Counted from the first letter of the stretch, positions 6,546-15,338 are shown. The stretch: 19,808 nt of DNA from Minisyncoccota bacterium (GCA_021734725.1 JAIPIM010000028.1:1-19808), one strand, 5' to 3'. Numbers and translations: made by a program. The notes: generated by a model from the letters alone, not told the origin.

Positions 6546-7280
6546 ATGATCAAGCGTTTGTTGGGGATGTTGCTCGCCGTTATTTTCATGTCGGCACTTT
6601 GTGCCATTGTTCTGCCGCCCCTGCTTCTAGTGACGACGTCTTCCTTTCCCCAGCGGGTCCTGTTCTCGATTCTTTTCATGCTCATATCATGTGAAAAGAC
6701 ATGGGCCATGTTCTTTCGAATGCGCAAGACGTCCTCCGTCCGTGTCGAGCAGGACTGGACATCGGTTACAGTGGGGTTGTCGTATGTTTTGGTCACGTAT
6801 CTGGTTCTGATTTGTTTCTATGCCAAGCAAGAGGGGATTCGACAACCGGTCGTGTCCGTTGCCGGTCTAGCCATTTACGCGGTTGCGGTCTGGCTTCGCT
6901 ATTGGGCTTTTAGTCACTTGGGCCGGCAGTGGGCGGTTCAGGTTGATAAGAGCACCAGTGAGCGTCTTCTGATCGCGACGGGCCCCTACCGCTGGATGCG
7001 GCACCCGCTCTATACGGGGGCAATTCTGGAGACAGTGGGACTGCCCCTGGCGTTCAACACCTATGTGCCGCTTGCGGTAGCGCTTGCGGTGTTTGTGCCA
7101 CTGGAGGTGCACAGAGCGTATTTTGAGGAAAACTATCTTCGTACGTTATTTGGCGCGGACTACCGTGCCTATAAGTCGCGGGTGTGGGCATTTTTCCCGT
7201 TGCCGTTCACGAGCAAATGGTCTATAAAGGGTAGAATAGGCGGGGCCACCGCGGTTTCCCGTACTGAAGATTCGCCATAA
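6546..7280 (+). CDS. Integral-membrane methyltransferase, ICMT/PEMT-like (isoprenylcysteine carboxyl methyltransferase family)
   Basis: This 244-residue membrane protein has hydrophobic helices at about 5-29, 35-58, 74-93, 103-122 and 160-185. The family signature is present: GPYRWMRHPLYTG (146-158), followed by HRAYFEENYLRTLFGADYRAY (split: HRAYFEENYL and FGADYRAY, about 189-209). In this family these segments bind S-adenosylmethionine and the lipophilic substrate carboxyl or head group. Bacterial members methylate varied small or lipid substrates, so the eukaryotic name should not be taken literally. The ATG at 6546 follows GAGG; a GTG 27 bases upstream is open but has no good ribosome site. 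The 30 or so C-terminal residues are hydrophilic and not conserved-looking. It is the first gene of the operon, and the next gene starts 8 bases after its stop. Confidence 0.85.
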   Translation: MIKRLLGMLLAVIFMSALCAIVLPPLLLVTTSSFPQRVLFSILFMLISCEKTWAMFFRMRKTSSVRVEQDWTSVTVGLSYVLVTYLVLICFYAKQEGIRQPVVSVAGLAIYAVAVWLRYWAFSHLGRQWAVQVDKSTSERLLIATGPYRWMRHPLYTGAILETVGLPLAFNTYVPLAVALAVFVPLEVHRAYFEENYLRTLFGADYRAYKSRVWAFFPLPFTSKWSIKGRIGGATAVSRTEDSP

Positions 7281-7288
7281 ACCGATAC

Positions 7289-8191
7289 ATGTCTATGATG
7301 CCGGGTGTGGAAATATACGAAAAAGAGCGGCTTACTCGTCACCTTGGGATTTTGACACAAGAGCAGCAGAGCGTCATTGAGGCGGCTGTTGTCTGTGGTG
7401 CCGGTGCTGGCGGTGCCGGTGGATGGGCGTATGCGGCCTTGGCACGGATGGGATGCCGCAATTTCAAGCTGGCCGATCCCGGTGTATTTGACGAATCGAA
7501 CGCCAACCGTCAGTACGGATGTTACCACGATACTGTCGGCAAAAACAAAGCGGTAGCCGTGGCGGAGGAGCTTTCCCGAATTACTCCCCTGGCCAAGATT
7601 CAGGTGTTTGAGGACGGAGTGACGTCCGGCACTATGTCCGAGTTTCTGGCGACGGGATCTGTGGTTATTGACGGTATCGATCTCTATTCGCTTCACAGCA
7701 AAAAAGCGTTGTACGATTCGGCTAGGCTGGCGAATCTGCCCGTATTCAGTTCTCCCGTTCTTGGTTTCGGTACGGCGGTGGCTGTGTTTGACCCGCAGCG
7801 AAGTCCCTCGTTTGAAGAATACTTTGGACCTATTCCTGAAACTCGTGAAAGTGTGGCGTACCGGCGGTACGTGGAGCACTTGGGAATGGGATATTTCGGC
7901 TTTCGTCCACGGTTGAATTGGCCGCTTTACATGCGGCGGGTACATGAAGGCTGCGTCCCATCGATTGGCACATCGTGCATGCTTTCCGGGAGTTTTGTCG
8001 CGATGGCGGTTAGCGATTGGTTGCTGGGGACCCGGAATTTTCCGGTTGTACCTCACACCAGCCATATTGATTTGATGCAGCGGAAGCTTGTCCGCACGGG
8101 TCGTTTTCGCAGAGCGCTTTTGAACTTGTTAAGCGGCTTGTATCTCCGTTGGATTGATCGTGATACATCCGCGGGCGGGAGTGCTTCATGA
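7289..8191 (+). CDS. E1-like adenylyltransferase, ThiF/MoeB/HesA family
   Basis: This 300-residue protein has the fold that adenylates a C-terminal or small carboxylate with ATP. The nucleotide loop GAGAGGAGG is at 37-45, the conserved ADPGVFDESNANRQ at 62-75 includes Asp63 and the Arg74-Gln75 pair, GKNK is at 84-87, and DGID at 128-131 takes the place of the usual metal-binding D-x-x-D. The CxxC zinc pairs typical of MoeB and ThiF are absent. Cys222 and Cys230 in GCVPSIGTSC are the only cysteines near the usual catalytic region. No ThiS/MoaD-like partner is encoded nearby. The ATG at 7289 has no clear ribosome site; two further in-frame ATGs follow within 10 bases. Its stop overlaps the next start (ATGA). 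Substrate unknown; context suggests activation of a carboxyl in a lipid-like product. Confidence 0.85.
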   Translation: MSMMPGVEIYEKERLTRHLGILTQEQQSVIEAAVVCGAGAGGAGGWAYAALARMGCRNFKLADPGVFDESNANRQYGCYHDTVGKNKAVAVAEELSRITPLAKIQVFEDGVTSGTMSEFLATGSVVIDGIDLYSLHSKKALYDSARLANLPVFSSPVLGFGTAVAVFDPQRSPSFEEYFGPIPETRESVAYRRYVEHLGMGYFGFRPRLNWPLYMRRVHEGCVPSIGTSCMLSGSFVAMAVSDWLLGTRNFPVVPHTSHIDLMQRKLVRTGRFRRALLNLLSGLYLRWIDRDTSAGGSAS

Positions 8192-9441
8192 ACGGTGTAA
8201 GAAGACGTGTAGTAATCACAGGCATGGGGCTTGTCACGCCGATCGGCAACACTGTCGGTGAATTCTGGGAGGGGTTGCTGAATGGACGTTGCGGCATTGG
8301 TCCCATTACCCATTTTGACGCGAGCGCATATCCCTGCACCATTGCGGCGGAAGTTAAGGACTTCAAGACCTCGGACTATTTTGAGCGGAAACGCGCGCGG
8401 CATTTGGCTCGGGGGACACAGTTCGGCGTAGCTGCCGCGCTGGATTGTCTTAAGCATGCGAACTGGCCCAGACATACGAACGGTGACACCCATCGTCTCG
8501 GAATTTCAGCTGGTATCGGCAACTCTCCGCAGGATGCCGTTGAGCAGGCTGTTATGCAACTGCGCGATCACGGCTACCGGCGTGCGCTTGGCTACAACTT
8601 GCGAAAAAGCGTTCCACACAGCATGGCTTCCGAAGCTGCCTATCGTACTGGTTTTCGGTCTACGGTTATGACCTTTTCCACGGCGTGCGCTTCTGGAATC
8701 AACGCTCTGGGGTACGCGGCGGAGGAGATCCGGTCAAATCGTTTGGACGCGATGCTGTGCGTCGCGGCCGACGCCAACATCACGAAGTACACGTTCGGGT
8801 ATTTCTGTAAGGCCGGCATGCTCAGTCGGCGGAACAACGATCCTGCACGTGCGAGCCGGCCGTTTGACGCCAAGCGTGACGGCGGCATTCTTGGCGAGGG
8901 AGGTGCTTCCGTACTTTTGGAGGAGTACGAGAGTGCCAAGCGTCGCGGAGCCGACATATACGCGGAGATTCTCGGGTTTGGATGCAGTGGGCTGGGGTAT
9001 CATCACGAGGATTTTGAGGAATCGACCCCCGCCGGTATGGCGGCGGCGATAGGGGAGGCCCTGGCTGCCGCCAACTGTGGTCCGCCGGCCATCGATTACA
9101 TTGGGGCTCACGGAGTGAGTGATCCGCGTCTGGACGCCTGGGAAACGAAAGCCTTCAAAGAGGTCTTTGGCGATCGTGCTTATGACATTCCCATAAGTTC
9201 TATCAAAGCCTTAACGGGGATTCCCCAGACGGCGACGGGCATTCTTCAGTTGATCGCCGGGATACTGGCAATCAACCATGGCGTTCTTCCCCCCACCATG
9301 AACTACGAATATCCAGATCCTGAATGCGATCTGGATTATATTCCGAATGAACCCCGGCATAATCGTATCCGGCGGGCACTGACTCTCATGCACGGGTTCA
9401 ATGGGACCGACGCGGCGGTAGTGGTAGGAGGCATTCCATAG
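8188..9441 (+). CDS. FabF-like beta-ketoacyl-ACP synthase with incomplete Cys-His-His triad
   Basis: This 417-residue protein matches the length and order of KAS II enzymes, which condense malonyl-ACP with an acyl chain. It opens with RRVVITGMGLVTPIGN, has the nucleophile Cys167 in FSTACASG, the first histidine His308 in GAHGVSD followed by the usual D-x-x-E pattern (DAWETKAF), and Lys340 in SSIKALTG. Where FabF has the second catalytic histidine (K-S-M-T-G-H) this protein has Ile345 (K-A-L-T-G-I); the codon is a clear ATT. The glycine-rich end reads GFNGTDAA instead of GFGGTNA. Loss of the second His should reduce malonyl decarboxylation, so it may catalyse a different acyl transfer or condensation, or act with a partner. 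No acyl carrier protein is nearby, which argues against a housekeeping fabF. GGGAG lies eight bases before the ATG. Confidence 0.88.
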   Translation: MNGVRRRVVITGMGLVTPIGNTVGEFWEGLLNGRCGIGPITHFDASAYPCTIAAEVKDFKTSDYFERKRARHLARGTQFGVAAALDCLKHANWPRHTNGDTHRLGISAGIGNSPQDAVEQAVMQLRDHGYRRALGYNLRKSVPHSMASEAAYRTGFRSTVMTFSTACASGINALGYAAEEIRSNRLDAMLCVAADANITKYTFGYFCKAGMLSRRNNDPARASRPFDAKRDGGILGEGGASVLLEEYESAKRRGADIYAEILGFGCSGLGYHHEDFEESTPAGMAAAIGEALAAANCGPPAIDYIGAHGVSDPRLDAWETKAFKEVFGDRAYDIPISSIKALTGIPQTATGILQLIAGILAINHGVLPPTMNYEYPDPECDLDYIPNEPRHNRIRRALTLMHGFNGTDAAVVVGGIP

Positions 9442-9443
9442 CC

Positions 9444-11933
9444 ATGGATTCCACCAGTGTTATTCTTGCCCTCTGCGCTCTTCTCAACTTTGTGCTGGCA
9501 ACGTATATTCTATGCCGCCGGCACACGCGCAAGCAACACTTCGTGTTCTTCTGCCTGGTTCTGGCCATCGGTTTCTGGGATTTGGCGAACTCTGCCGTCA
9601 TGACCATTTCAACCGAGGCTTTCCTCGTGTGGGCCGGGCGCATGTCGTACGTCGGCGGGGCTTCAATCGCCACTTTGTACTTTATTTTCACCTGGTTTTT
9701 TCCGGAAAAAACAGGTCCGAGCGCGGTTTCTCTTCCCCGCAAGGCAATGGTCGGACTCGGCATAGGGGTTGTGATGCTCAGTCTCACCGACTATGTGCAG
9801 ACTTCCATTGAAGTGAGTGGGACATTGCGTCACCCTGTGTTTGGCAGTTTATATCCGGTTCACGTCCTCTATTCCGTCAGCGCTTTTGCGTGGGGTACGT
9901 GGAATCTGCTGCATGGTCGTACGATTACCACCAGCGGCAAAGAGCGCATGCAGCTCAACTATATATTGAGCGGTTTTATTATTGCTTTTATCGTGGCCTT
10001 TATAGGTACATTTCTGATGCCGGTGTACATGCCCTCGAGTGAGTGCCTTCCCATAGCGGGTGTCGCCTCCCTGATCTTCACGTCCATGGCTGCTTACGCA
10101 ATTGTTCGTTATCGGCTTCTGGATATTGGGGTTGCGTTCAGGAATGTCCTGGTCCATGGTTTGGTGGCGCTGGTGCTTGTTATCGTTGTCGCCGTTCCGT
10201 TTCTCATGAGCAATTTTGTTGTACCGAACGCTTCGCTGTTGACACAGGCAGTCATCATTCTGGTGGTGACGGGGGCCCTTGCCTACGCCTTGCCGCATGT
10301 CCAGAGGCAGATTACGGCATTTGTGGATCACCGTATTTTTCGTGGGCGTTATGACCATCAGACGGCATTAACGCGTTTCAGCGAACGTATTCAGGGGACC
10401 TATGGCCATGAGAAAGTGGGCAGTATTGCAGCCCGTGAGATCACGATTATCATGCAGGGAAAGGCAGGTGCTGTATACTTGCCGGCAAGTGCCGCCCAGG
10501 CGGATGGCCAGCTTGTTTTTGCCGGTGGTTATCCCCCCGAGGAAGATCGCTTCCCGCCAGCCTTGTCGATGGACAATGCATTGGTGACGGAGGTCTGGGG
10601 GAAGCAGCGGCGCTTAGTGCGTGAGGACGTCGCGTCAGGGCGTTACAGGGACGCGGTCGTCAAGAGCGAAGACCTGCTTATCGCCCTCGACAGGCTTCAG
10701 GTGGCGGTGGCTGTTCCACTGATCAGCCAGACTCAGGCATTGGGACTGATGTTGCTTGATGAAAGGCAGAACGACAACCTGTACAGCACCGAGGACCTCC
10801 AGTTACTGGGTGCGCTCACCTCACAGACGGCGGTGGCGCTGGATAACACCCGTCTTTACGAGGAGATTCTGCAATCGAAGAAACAGTATGAGACCATGTT
10901 GACGCACATGCAGCGTGGCGTCGTCGCGGTGGATCCATCGCTTCATGTGTTGACCCTTAACACAACCGGCGCGGAGATACTTTCCATGCAGGTGCGTACT
11001 TGTGTGGGTAAGAACATCCGTGACTTGGTGCCGGCCTTTGCGGACATATTCGAGGCCTCTCTCCGTCAGCACAGGAACCAGCCTCCACTGGAGGTGCAAG
11101 TTAAACTTGCAGACCGCACGATACCCTGCCAATGCGAGACCTCTATTATGCTGGATGCCCGGAACCAGATTTCGGGGGCTCTCATGGTCTTTCAGGATTT
11201 AACGAATCAGCAGCGTTTTGAGCGTGAGGTCCGGCGAATTGACCGTCTGGCTTCCGTGGGTACCCTTGCCGCTGGTATCGCGCACGAAATCAAGAATCCA
11301 TTGGTATCGATTCAGACCTTCGCTCAGTTATTGCGCGAACGGCACAAAGATGCACAGTTCCGGGAAAATTTCGGCAATGTGGTTCTCAGTGAAATAAGCC
11401 GTATCAACACACTTGTCAAGCGGTTGCTGGATTTTGCCCGGCCAAAGCATGTGCAGCCCGGGCCGGTGCAGGTTCACGATATCATTGAGCGTGCGCTTAC
11501 GCTGCTCGAGAATCAATTTAAGAAACAGCAGGTGGAGGCGGTCTGTAAGTTTGGAACGAATATACCGGTGATCATAGCCGATCCGGAGCAGTTGTACCAG
11601 GTGGTGTTTAATCTTCTACAGAATGCGGTACAGGCCATGGATGGGGATGTGCGTTGCGTGACGATTTCGACTCAAAAAAGTGTACTGAGCACTAGACAAA
11701 CCGAAAAAGAGGCGGTCTTGTTAGAAATAAAAGATACGGGAAAAGGGATCGATAAAGACGATCTATCCAGCATTTTTGACCCGTTTTATTCCACCAAAGC
11801 CGAAGGCAGCGGGTTGGGACTTTCGATCTGTCATAATATACTCAAAGAGCACGGTGCCAGTATCGATGTTGAAAGTACGGTCGGCGTCGGGTCCAGATTT
11901 ACGATTACGCTTCCAGTTGAGGGCGGAAAGTGA
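9444..11933 (+). CDS. Membrane sensor histidine kinase (7TM-type N terminus, GAF, PAS, HisKA, HATPase)
   Basis: This 829-residue kinase starts two bases after the ketosynthase stop, with AGGAGG 13 bases upstream. Roughly nine hydrophobic segments lie between 4 and 283. The stretch AYAIVRYRLLDIGVAFRN (217-234) is the usual end of the 7TM histidine kinase sensor module. A GAF domain follows (about 325-475) and then a PAS domain (about 480-585). The kinase core has His614 in GIAHEIKNPL, the N box VFNLLQNAVQAM (Asn727), G1 DTGKGI (764-769), the F box FDPFYSTK and G2 GSGLGLSI (788-795). All key residues are present, so it should be active. The membrane module probably senses a lipophilic or membrane signal. 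It has no receiver of its own; the NtrC-type protein two genes downstream is the likely partner. Resemblance to PrsK of exosortase systems is only architectural. Confidence 0.92.
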   Translation: MDSTSVILALCALLNFVLATYILCRRHTRKQHFVFFCLVLAIGFWDLANSAVMTISTEAFLVWAGRMSYVGGASIATLYFIFTWFFPEKTGPSAVSLPRKAMVGLGIGVVMLSLTDYVQTSIEVSGTLRHPVFGSLYPVHVLYSVSAFAWGTWNLLHGRTITTSGKERMQLNYILSGFIIAFIVAFIGTFLMPVYMPSSECLPIAGVASLIFTSMAAYAIVRYRLLDIGVAFRNVLVHGLVALVLVIVVAVPFLMSNFVVPNASLLTQAVIILVVTGALAYALPHVQRQITAFVDHRIFRGRYDHQTALTRFSERIQGTYGHEKVGSIAAREITIIMQGKAGAVYLPASAAQADGQLVFAGGYPPEEDRFPPALSMDNALVTEVWGKQRRLVREDVASGRYRDAVVKSEDLLIALDRLQVAVAVPLISQTQALGLMLLDERQNDNLYSTEDLQLLGALTSQTAVALDNTRLYEEILQSKKQYETMLTHMQRGVVAVDPSLHVLTLNTTGAEILSMQVRTCVGKNIRDLVPAFADIFEASLRQHRNQPPLEVQVKLADRTIPCQCETSIMLDARNQISGALMVFQDLTNQQRFEREVRRIDRLASVGTLAAGIAHEIKNPLVSIQTFAQLLRERHKDAQFRENFGNVVLSEISRINTLVKRLLDFARPKHVQPGPVQVHDIIERALTLLENQFKKQQVEAVCKFGTNIPVIIADPEQLYQVVFNLLQNAVQAMDGDVRCVTISTQKSVLSTRQTEKEAVLLEIKDTGKGIDKDDLSSIFDPFYSTKAEGSGLGLSICHNILKEHGASIDVESTVGVGSRFTITLPVEGGK

Positions 11934-11966
11934 AACCATAATGACATATTGCCACAGGATATTGCC

Positions 11967-13970
11967 ATGCAGGGTGTGTTGATTGCCTCGGCTCATGCTG
12001 ATATACGGAGGTCACTGGTTGCCATCCTGCAGGATGGACGCACGGTTCGGGAGGCCCCTTCAATCAGTGAATGTCTTGCGTTAGCGGCTGCCGAGAAATT
12101 CGATCTTGTCTTTGTGGATGACGTGTTTGACGACGGCACTGGAGAAGATTTGACGCGTCGCCTGTGCGCCTTGGGTTACGGCCTTGAGATCGTGCCTGTG
12201 CTGCTGCGTCGAGACCCTTCATTTTTCGAGCCGTTTCGCGCCTATGGGGTTCGGCATTGTATCTGCAAGCCCTTTGACGTGTCGGAGATCGAGCGCGTTA
12301 TTCAGACCATCGAAGAACTTTCCGATCTTCAGGAAATATCCTTAAAATTCGCCGAACGGAACGCAGAACAGGGTGAGCAGACAGCGGCGGCCTCTTCTTC
12401 CTCGCCCATGCGCGAATGGCAGCTTGGCCAGGAGGTGGATGTTCGCGAGATTTCGCAACGTTTCCGCCGTCTCATGGCCAAGGTTTCCCGTCGCGAAGAG
12501 CTTGTGGCGTCATTCGCCGACTGTATGCGCGAACAGTTTGATGTGGATAATGTGGTTATTCTTCTGCCCGCATCGGGATCGCCCGATCTTCGCATAGCCG
12601 CGGGTGATATCAGTGAAGAAGTGCGCGAGCAGTTTTTCATCCCCCTTAACGAACCGCTTGTCGCATCGCTTACGAGGCTGGGCGAGCCGGTCTGGGTACA
12701 TGATCGGGATACTCTGGGACGCCCGAATGCTTTGACGGCGAGTCGGTATGGCGAACGTCTTAACGTCCAGGTTCTATGCCCTGTGCTTTCTCGGGGACGG
12801 CTGCTCGGCGTTGTTGGCCTCAGTCGTTTTCACCGTTATGAGAACAGCCCGTTCCTTGTCAGTCTGTTGCGGCTTTTTCTCAGTTTTTTTTCAGAAGCCT
12901 TGGAGAACACACGGTTGTACGAGGAAGCGTCTTCCGCGGGACGGGCATTTCGTGCCATCCTTGACGCGGCTCCAGTCGGGACTGTCGGCGTGGATGACGA
13001 GGGTCGCGTGACGCATGTCAATCCCGCGGCCGCCGAGCTGCTGGGGATCCCTTCTGACGAGCTTGAGCAGCAGCCGATCGAGCGCGCCGGTTCTCAAGTG
13101 GCTGACGTGGTTAGGCGGGCACTGGGCGGCCAGGACATGTCCGCCCCTGTACCGTTATCCCAGGCGCGACGAATGATTCAAGCGCGTGCCTCCCGGAGCC
13201 AGAACGCGGATGCATCGGGAGTGGTTGTGCTGCTGGATGAACTGCCCGGGTATCCGGAGGATGGGGCTGACCGGACAGAGCTCCATGAACAGGAGCTTTG
13301 GCAGAGTATGGCCCGTGTTATGGCTCACAACTTCAAGAATGCGCTTGTGCCGGTAAAGACATGCGCGGAATTGCTGCCGGAGCGCTACGAGTCCGAGTCC
13401 TTTCGGCGTTCTTTTTTCGAGGTTGTGCAAGACAATGTACGACGAATCGATGCTTGGATAGAAGACTTGCTGCGGTATGCCGAGGTGGATTCAGGACGAC
13501 AAGAATGGTCGGAAGTCCTTCTTCATGAATGTATTGAGAAGGCCGTGGAAAAGGTTCAAAAGGAATTTGGCGCTATTGCGGTGGACATCACGCGCGACTA
13601 TGCGCCGGAGGACTATGTCCGAGGTAATGCGGACCTTCTGCAGCAGGCCTTTTTCGCCCTTATCCGGAATGCGTTCGATGCAGTACAGGATGTGGCCGCG
13701 CCCGTTGTTACACTGCGGACCGCATTGGCCGATGAGAATGTCATGGCTGTGATCCAGGACAATGGATCCGGTTTTGGCGAGGTTTCGGAAGCACATGCGT
13801 TTGATGCTTTCTCGACCACGAAGATAAGCGGGTTGGGGTTGGGGCTTGCGTACGTGCAGAAGGTGACATCGCTTCACGGCGGCAGTGTCCGCATTTCCGC
13901 GCCAGACAAGTCCGGGAGTGCCGTGGAGGTTACTCTTCCGGTTCCTGAAAAGACGCCGGTCAAGGAATAG
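11967..13970 (+). CDS. Soluble histidine kinase with degenerate receiver (pseudoREC-GAF-PAS-HisKA-HATPase)
   Basis: This 667-residue protein has no membrane helices. Its N-terminal receiver-like domain (about 1-118) keeps the putative acceptor Asp51 (FVDDVF) and Lys101 (CKPFD), but the metal-binding acidic pair is Ser-Ala (IASAHADIR where a receiver has VVDDEPDIR) and the switch Thr is Arg. Phosphorylation is therefore doubtful. A GAF domain is at about 170-315 and a PAS domain at about 325-430. The kinase core has His454 in MAHNFKNAL, Asn568 in LIRNAFDAV, G1 DNGSGFG (598-604) and a G2 GLGLGL near 622-627. AGGA lies seven bases before the ATG at 11967; an in-frame TTG at 11949 is possible but lacks a ribosome site. 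It is the fifth gene of the operon and ends directly against the regulator gene (TAGATG). Confidence 0.88.
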   Translation: MQGVLIASAHADIRRSLVAILQDGRTVREAPSISECLALAAAEKFDLVFVDDVFDDGTGEDLTRRLCALGYGLEIVPVLLRRDPSFFEPFRAYGVRHCICKPFDVSEIERVIQTIEELSDLQEISLKFAERNAEQGEQTAAASSSSPMREWQLGQEVDVREISQRFRRLMAKVSRREELVASFADCMREQFDVDNVVILLPASGSPDLRIAAGDISEEVREQFFIPLNEPLVASLTRLGEPVWVHDRDTLGRPNALTASRYGERLNVQVLCPVLSRGRLLGVVGLSRFHRYENSPFLVSLLRLFLSFFSEALENTRLYEEASSAGRAFRAILDAAPVGTVGVDDEGRVTHVNPAAAELLGIPSDELEQQPIERAGSQVADVVRRALGGQDMSAPVPLSQARRMIQARASRSQNADASGVVVLLDELPGYPEDGADRTELHEQELWQSMARVMAHNFKNALVPVKTCAELLPERYESESFRRSFFEVVQDNVRRIDAWIEDLLRYAEVDSGRQEWSEVLLHECIEKAVEKVQKEFGAIAVDITRDYAPEDYVRGNADLLQQAFFALIRNAFDAVQDVAAPVVTLRTALADENVMAVIQDNGSGFGEVSEAHAFDAFSTTKISGLGLGLAYVQKVTSLHGGSVRISAPDKSGSAVEVTLPVPEKTPVKE

Positions 13971-15338
13971 ATGAAGTCAATTCTTGTTGTAGATGATGAA
14001 ATGAGTGTACGCGCGTCCCTGGAGGCGGTTTTCGAGCCGACCTACCGAGTGTTGAGCGCGGAATCGGGTGAGCAGGCGCTGGAGTTAGCCGAAAAGGAAG
14101 AGCCGGACGTTGCAATCGTGGACTTGATCATGCCGGGCATGTCTGGGTTGGAACTGCTTCCGGAACTCAAGCGCATTGATCCGACGATGACGGCCATTGT
14201 ACTGTCTGCCCTCAGCGAGATTCCCGATGTTGTGCGAGCCATGCAGATGGGGGCTTCCCAGTATCTGACCAAGCCATTTGACGTGAACGAAGTGAAGTTG
14301 AGCGTTGAAATGGCCTTGCGCGACCGCGAGAAGTCAACGGAGATAGTGTCTCTCGAGAGCCAGATCAGCCGGTGGTATGATCCTGACGCGGTTGTGGGGA
14401 GTTCGGAGGTATGGGAAAAGACATTGAACACTGTGCGACGTGCGGCGAAGTCTCCGGGGGCAACGGTCATTTTCTACGGCGAGAGTGGTACCGGTAAGGA
14501 ACTTTTGTCTCGCCTCACGCACAAACAGAGTGTACGCGCCGGGGGCCCCTTTGTTCCTCTCCACTGCGCGGCCGTTCCAGAAACGCTCCTGGAAAGTGAA
14601 CTGTTCGGACATGAGAAAGGCAGTTTCACCGGTGCAACCGAGCGTCGGCATGGCTGTGTGGAGATGGCTGACGGGGGAACGCTGTTTATGGACGAGATTG
14701 GGGAAATGCCGGCCAGCATGCAGACCAAGCTCCTCCGCTTTCTCCAGGACCACCGTTTTCTGCGGGTGGGCGGACGCTCTTACCATGAAGCCGATGTACG
14801 AGTCATGGCCGCCACGAACCGAGACTTACAGGAAGGGGTTAGGGAAGGTTGGTTTCGTGAGGATCTTTTCTACCGCTTGAACGTGGTGCCGATTACCATT
14901 CCACCGTTGCGTGAGCGAGTTGATGACATTCCCCTTTTGGTCGATCATTTTCTGCGCGGTTTCCGACGTGAACGTGGTGTCAAGCTGGTGGATGTCACGG
15001 CAGAGACAATGGACCTTTTGCGGGCTTATGAATGGCCTGGAAACGTGCGTGAACTGCGTAACATCATTGAACGTGCCGTGGTCCTTCATGGCGACGGGAC
15101 TGTGCTTCTCCCGGAGCATTTGCCCGCGGAGATAGGGACCTCCAAACGGCGTAAGGCTTTGACGCCGGATATCATCAGCCTTCCTGTTTCGCTCGAAGAA
15201 CGCGTGAAGGAGGTTGAAAAGGATCTGGTGCAGCGTGCCGTGAACGAGGCGGGGGGGAACGTATCGCAGGCCGCCGTCCTCCTTCGGACAACCCGTCGGA
15301 TCTTGAAATACAAAATGGATCAGTATGGAATCAGTTGA
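13971..15338 (+). CDS. NtrC-family sigma-54-dependent response regulator (REC-AAA+-Fis HTH)
   Basis: This 455-residue activator has an intact receiver (Asp8/Asp9, acceptor Asp51 in IVDLIMPG, Ser79, Lys101), an AAA+ domain (about 140-375) and a Fis-type helix-turn-helix (about 415-453). The AAA+ motifs are Walker A GESGTGKE (170-177), the sigma-54 contact loop GSFTGA (217-222, Ser for the common Ala), Walker B GGTLFMDE (235-242), REDLFYRL and WPGNVREL (355-362). The DNA-binding end is NVSQAAVLLRTTRRILKYKM. Phosphorylated by the upstream kinases, it should form a ring and drive open-complex formation at sigma-54 promoters. The porin promoter at 6291 is the best visible target. The ATG follows the previous stop directly, with AGGA five bases upstream. 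Its 3' end overlaps the convergent gene by 19 bases. Confidence 0.95.
   Translation: MKSILVVDDEMSVRASLEAVFEPTYRVLSAESGEQALELAEKEEPDVAIVDLIMPGMSGLELLPELKRIDPTMTAIVLSALSEIPDVVRAMQMGASQYLTKPFDVNEVKLSVEMALRDREKSTEIVSLESQISRWYDPDAVVGSSEVWEKTLNTVRRAAKSPGATVIFYGESGTGKELLSRLTHKQSVRAGGPFVPLHCAAVPETLLESELFGHEKGSFTGATERRHGCVEMADGGTLFMDEIGEMPASMQTKLLRFLQDHRFLRVGGRSYHEADVRVMAATNRDLQEGVREGWFREDLFYRLNVVPITIPPLRERVDDIPLLVDHFLRGFRRERGVKLVDVTAETMDLLRAYEWPGNVRELRNIIERAVVLHGDGTVLLPEHLPAEIGTSKRRKALTPDIISLPVSLEERVKEVEKDLVQRAVNEAGGNVSQAAVLLRTTRRILKYKMDQYGIS

Noticed and set aside
8188..9441. Housekeeping fabF
   Set aside because: No acpP, fabD or fabG neighbours, and the second catalytic histidine is missing.
9444..15338. 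PrsK/PrsR-type exosortase (PEP-CTERM) regulatory pair
   Set aside because: The kinase architecture is similar, but no exosortase, PEP-CTERM protein or polysaccharide gene is present and the operon partners differ.
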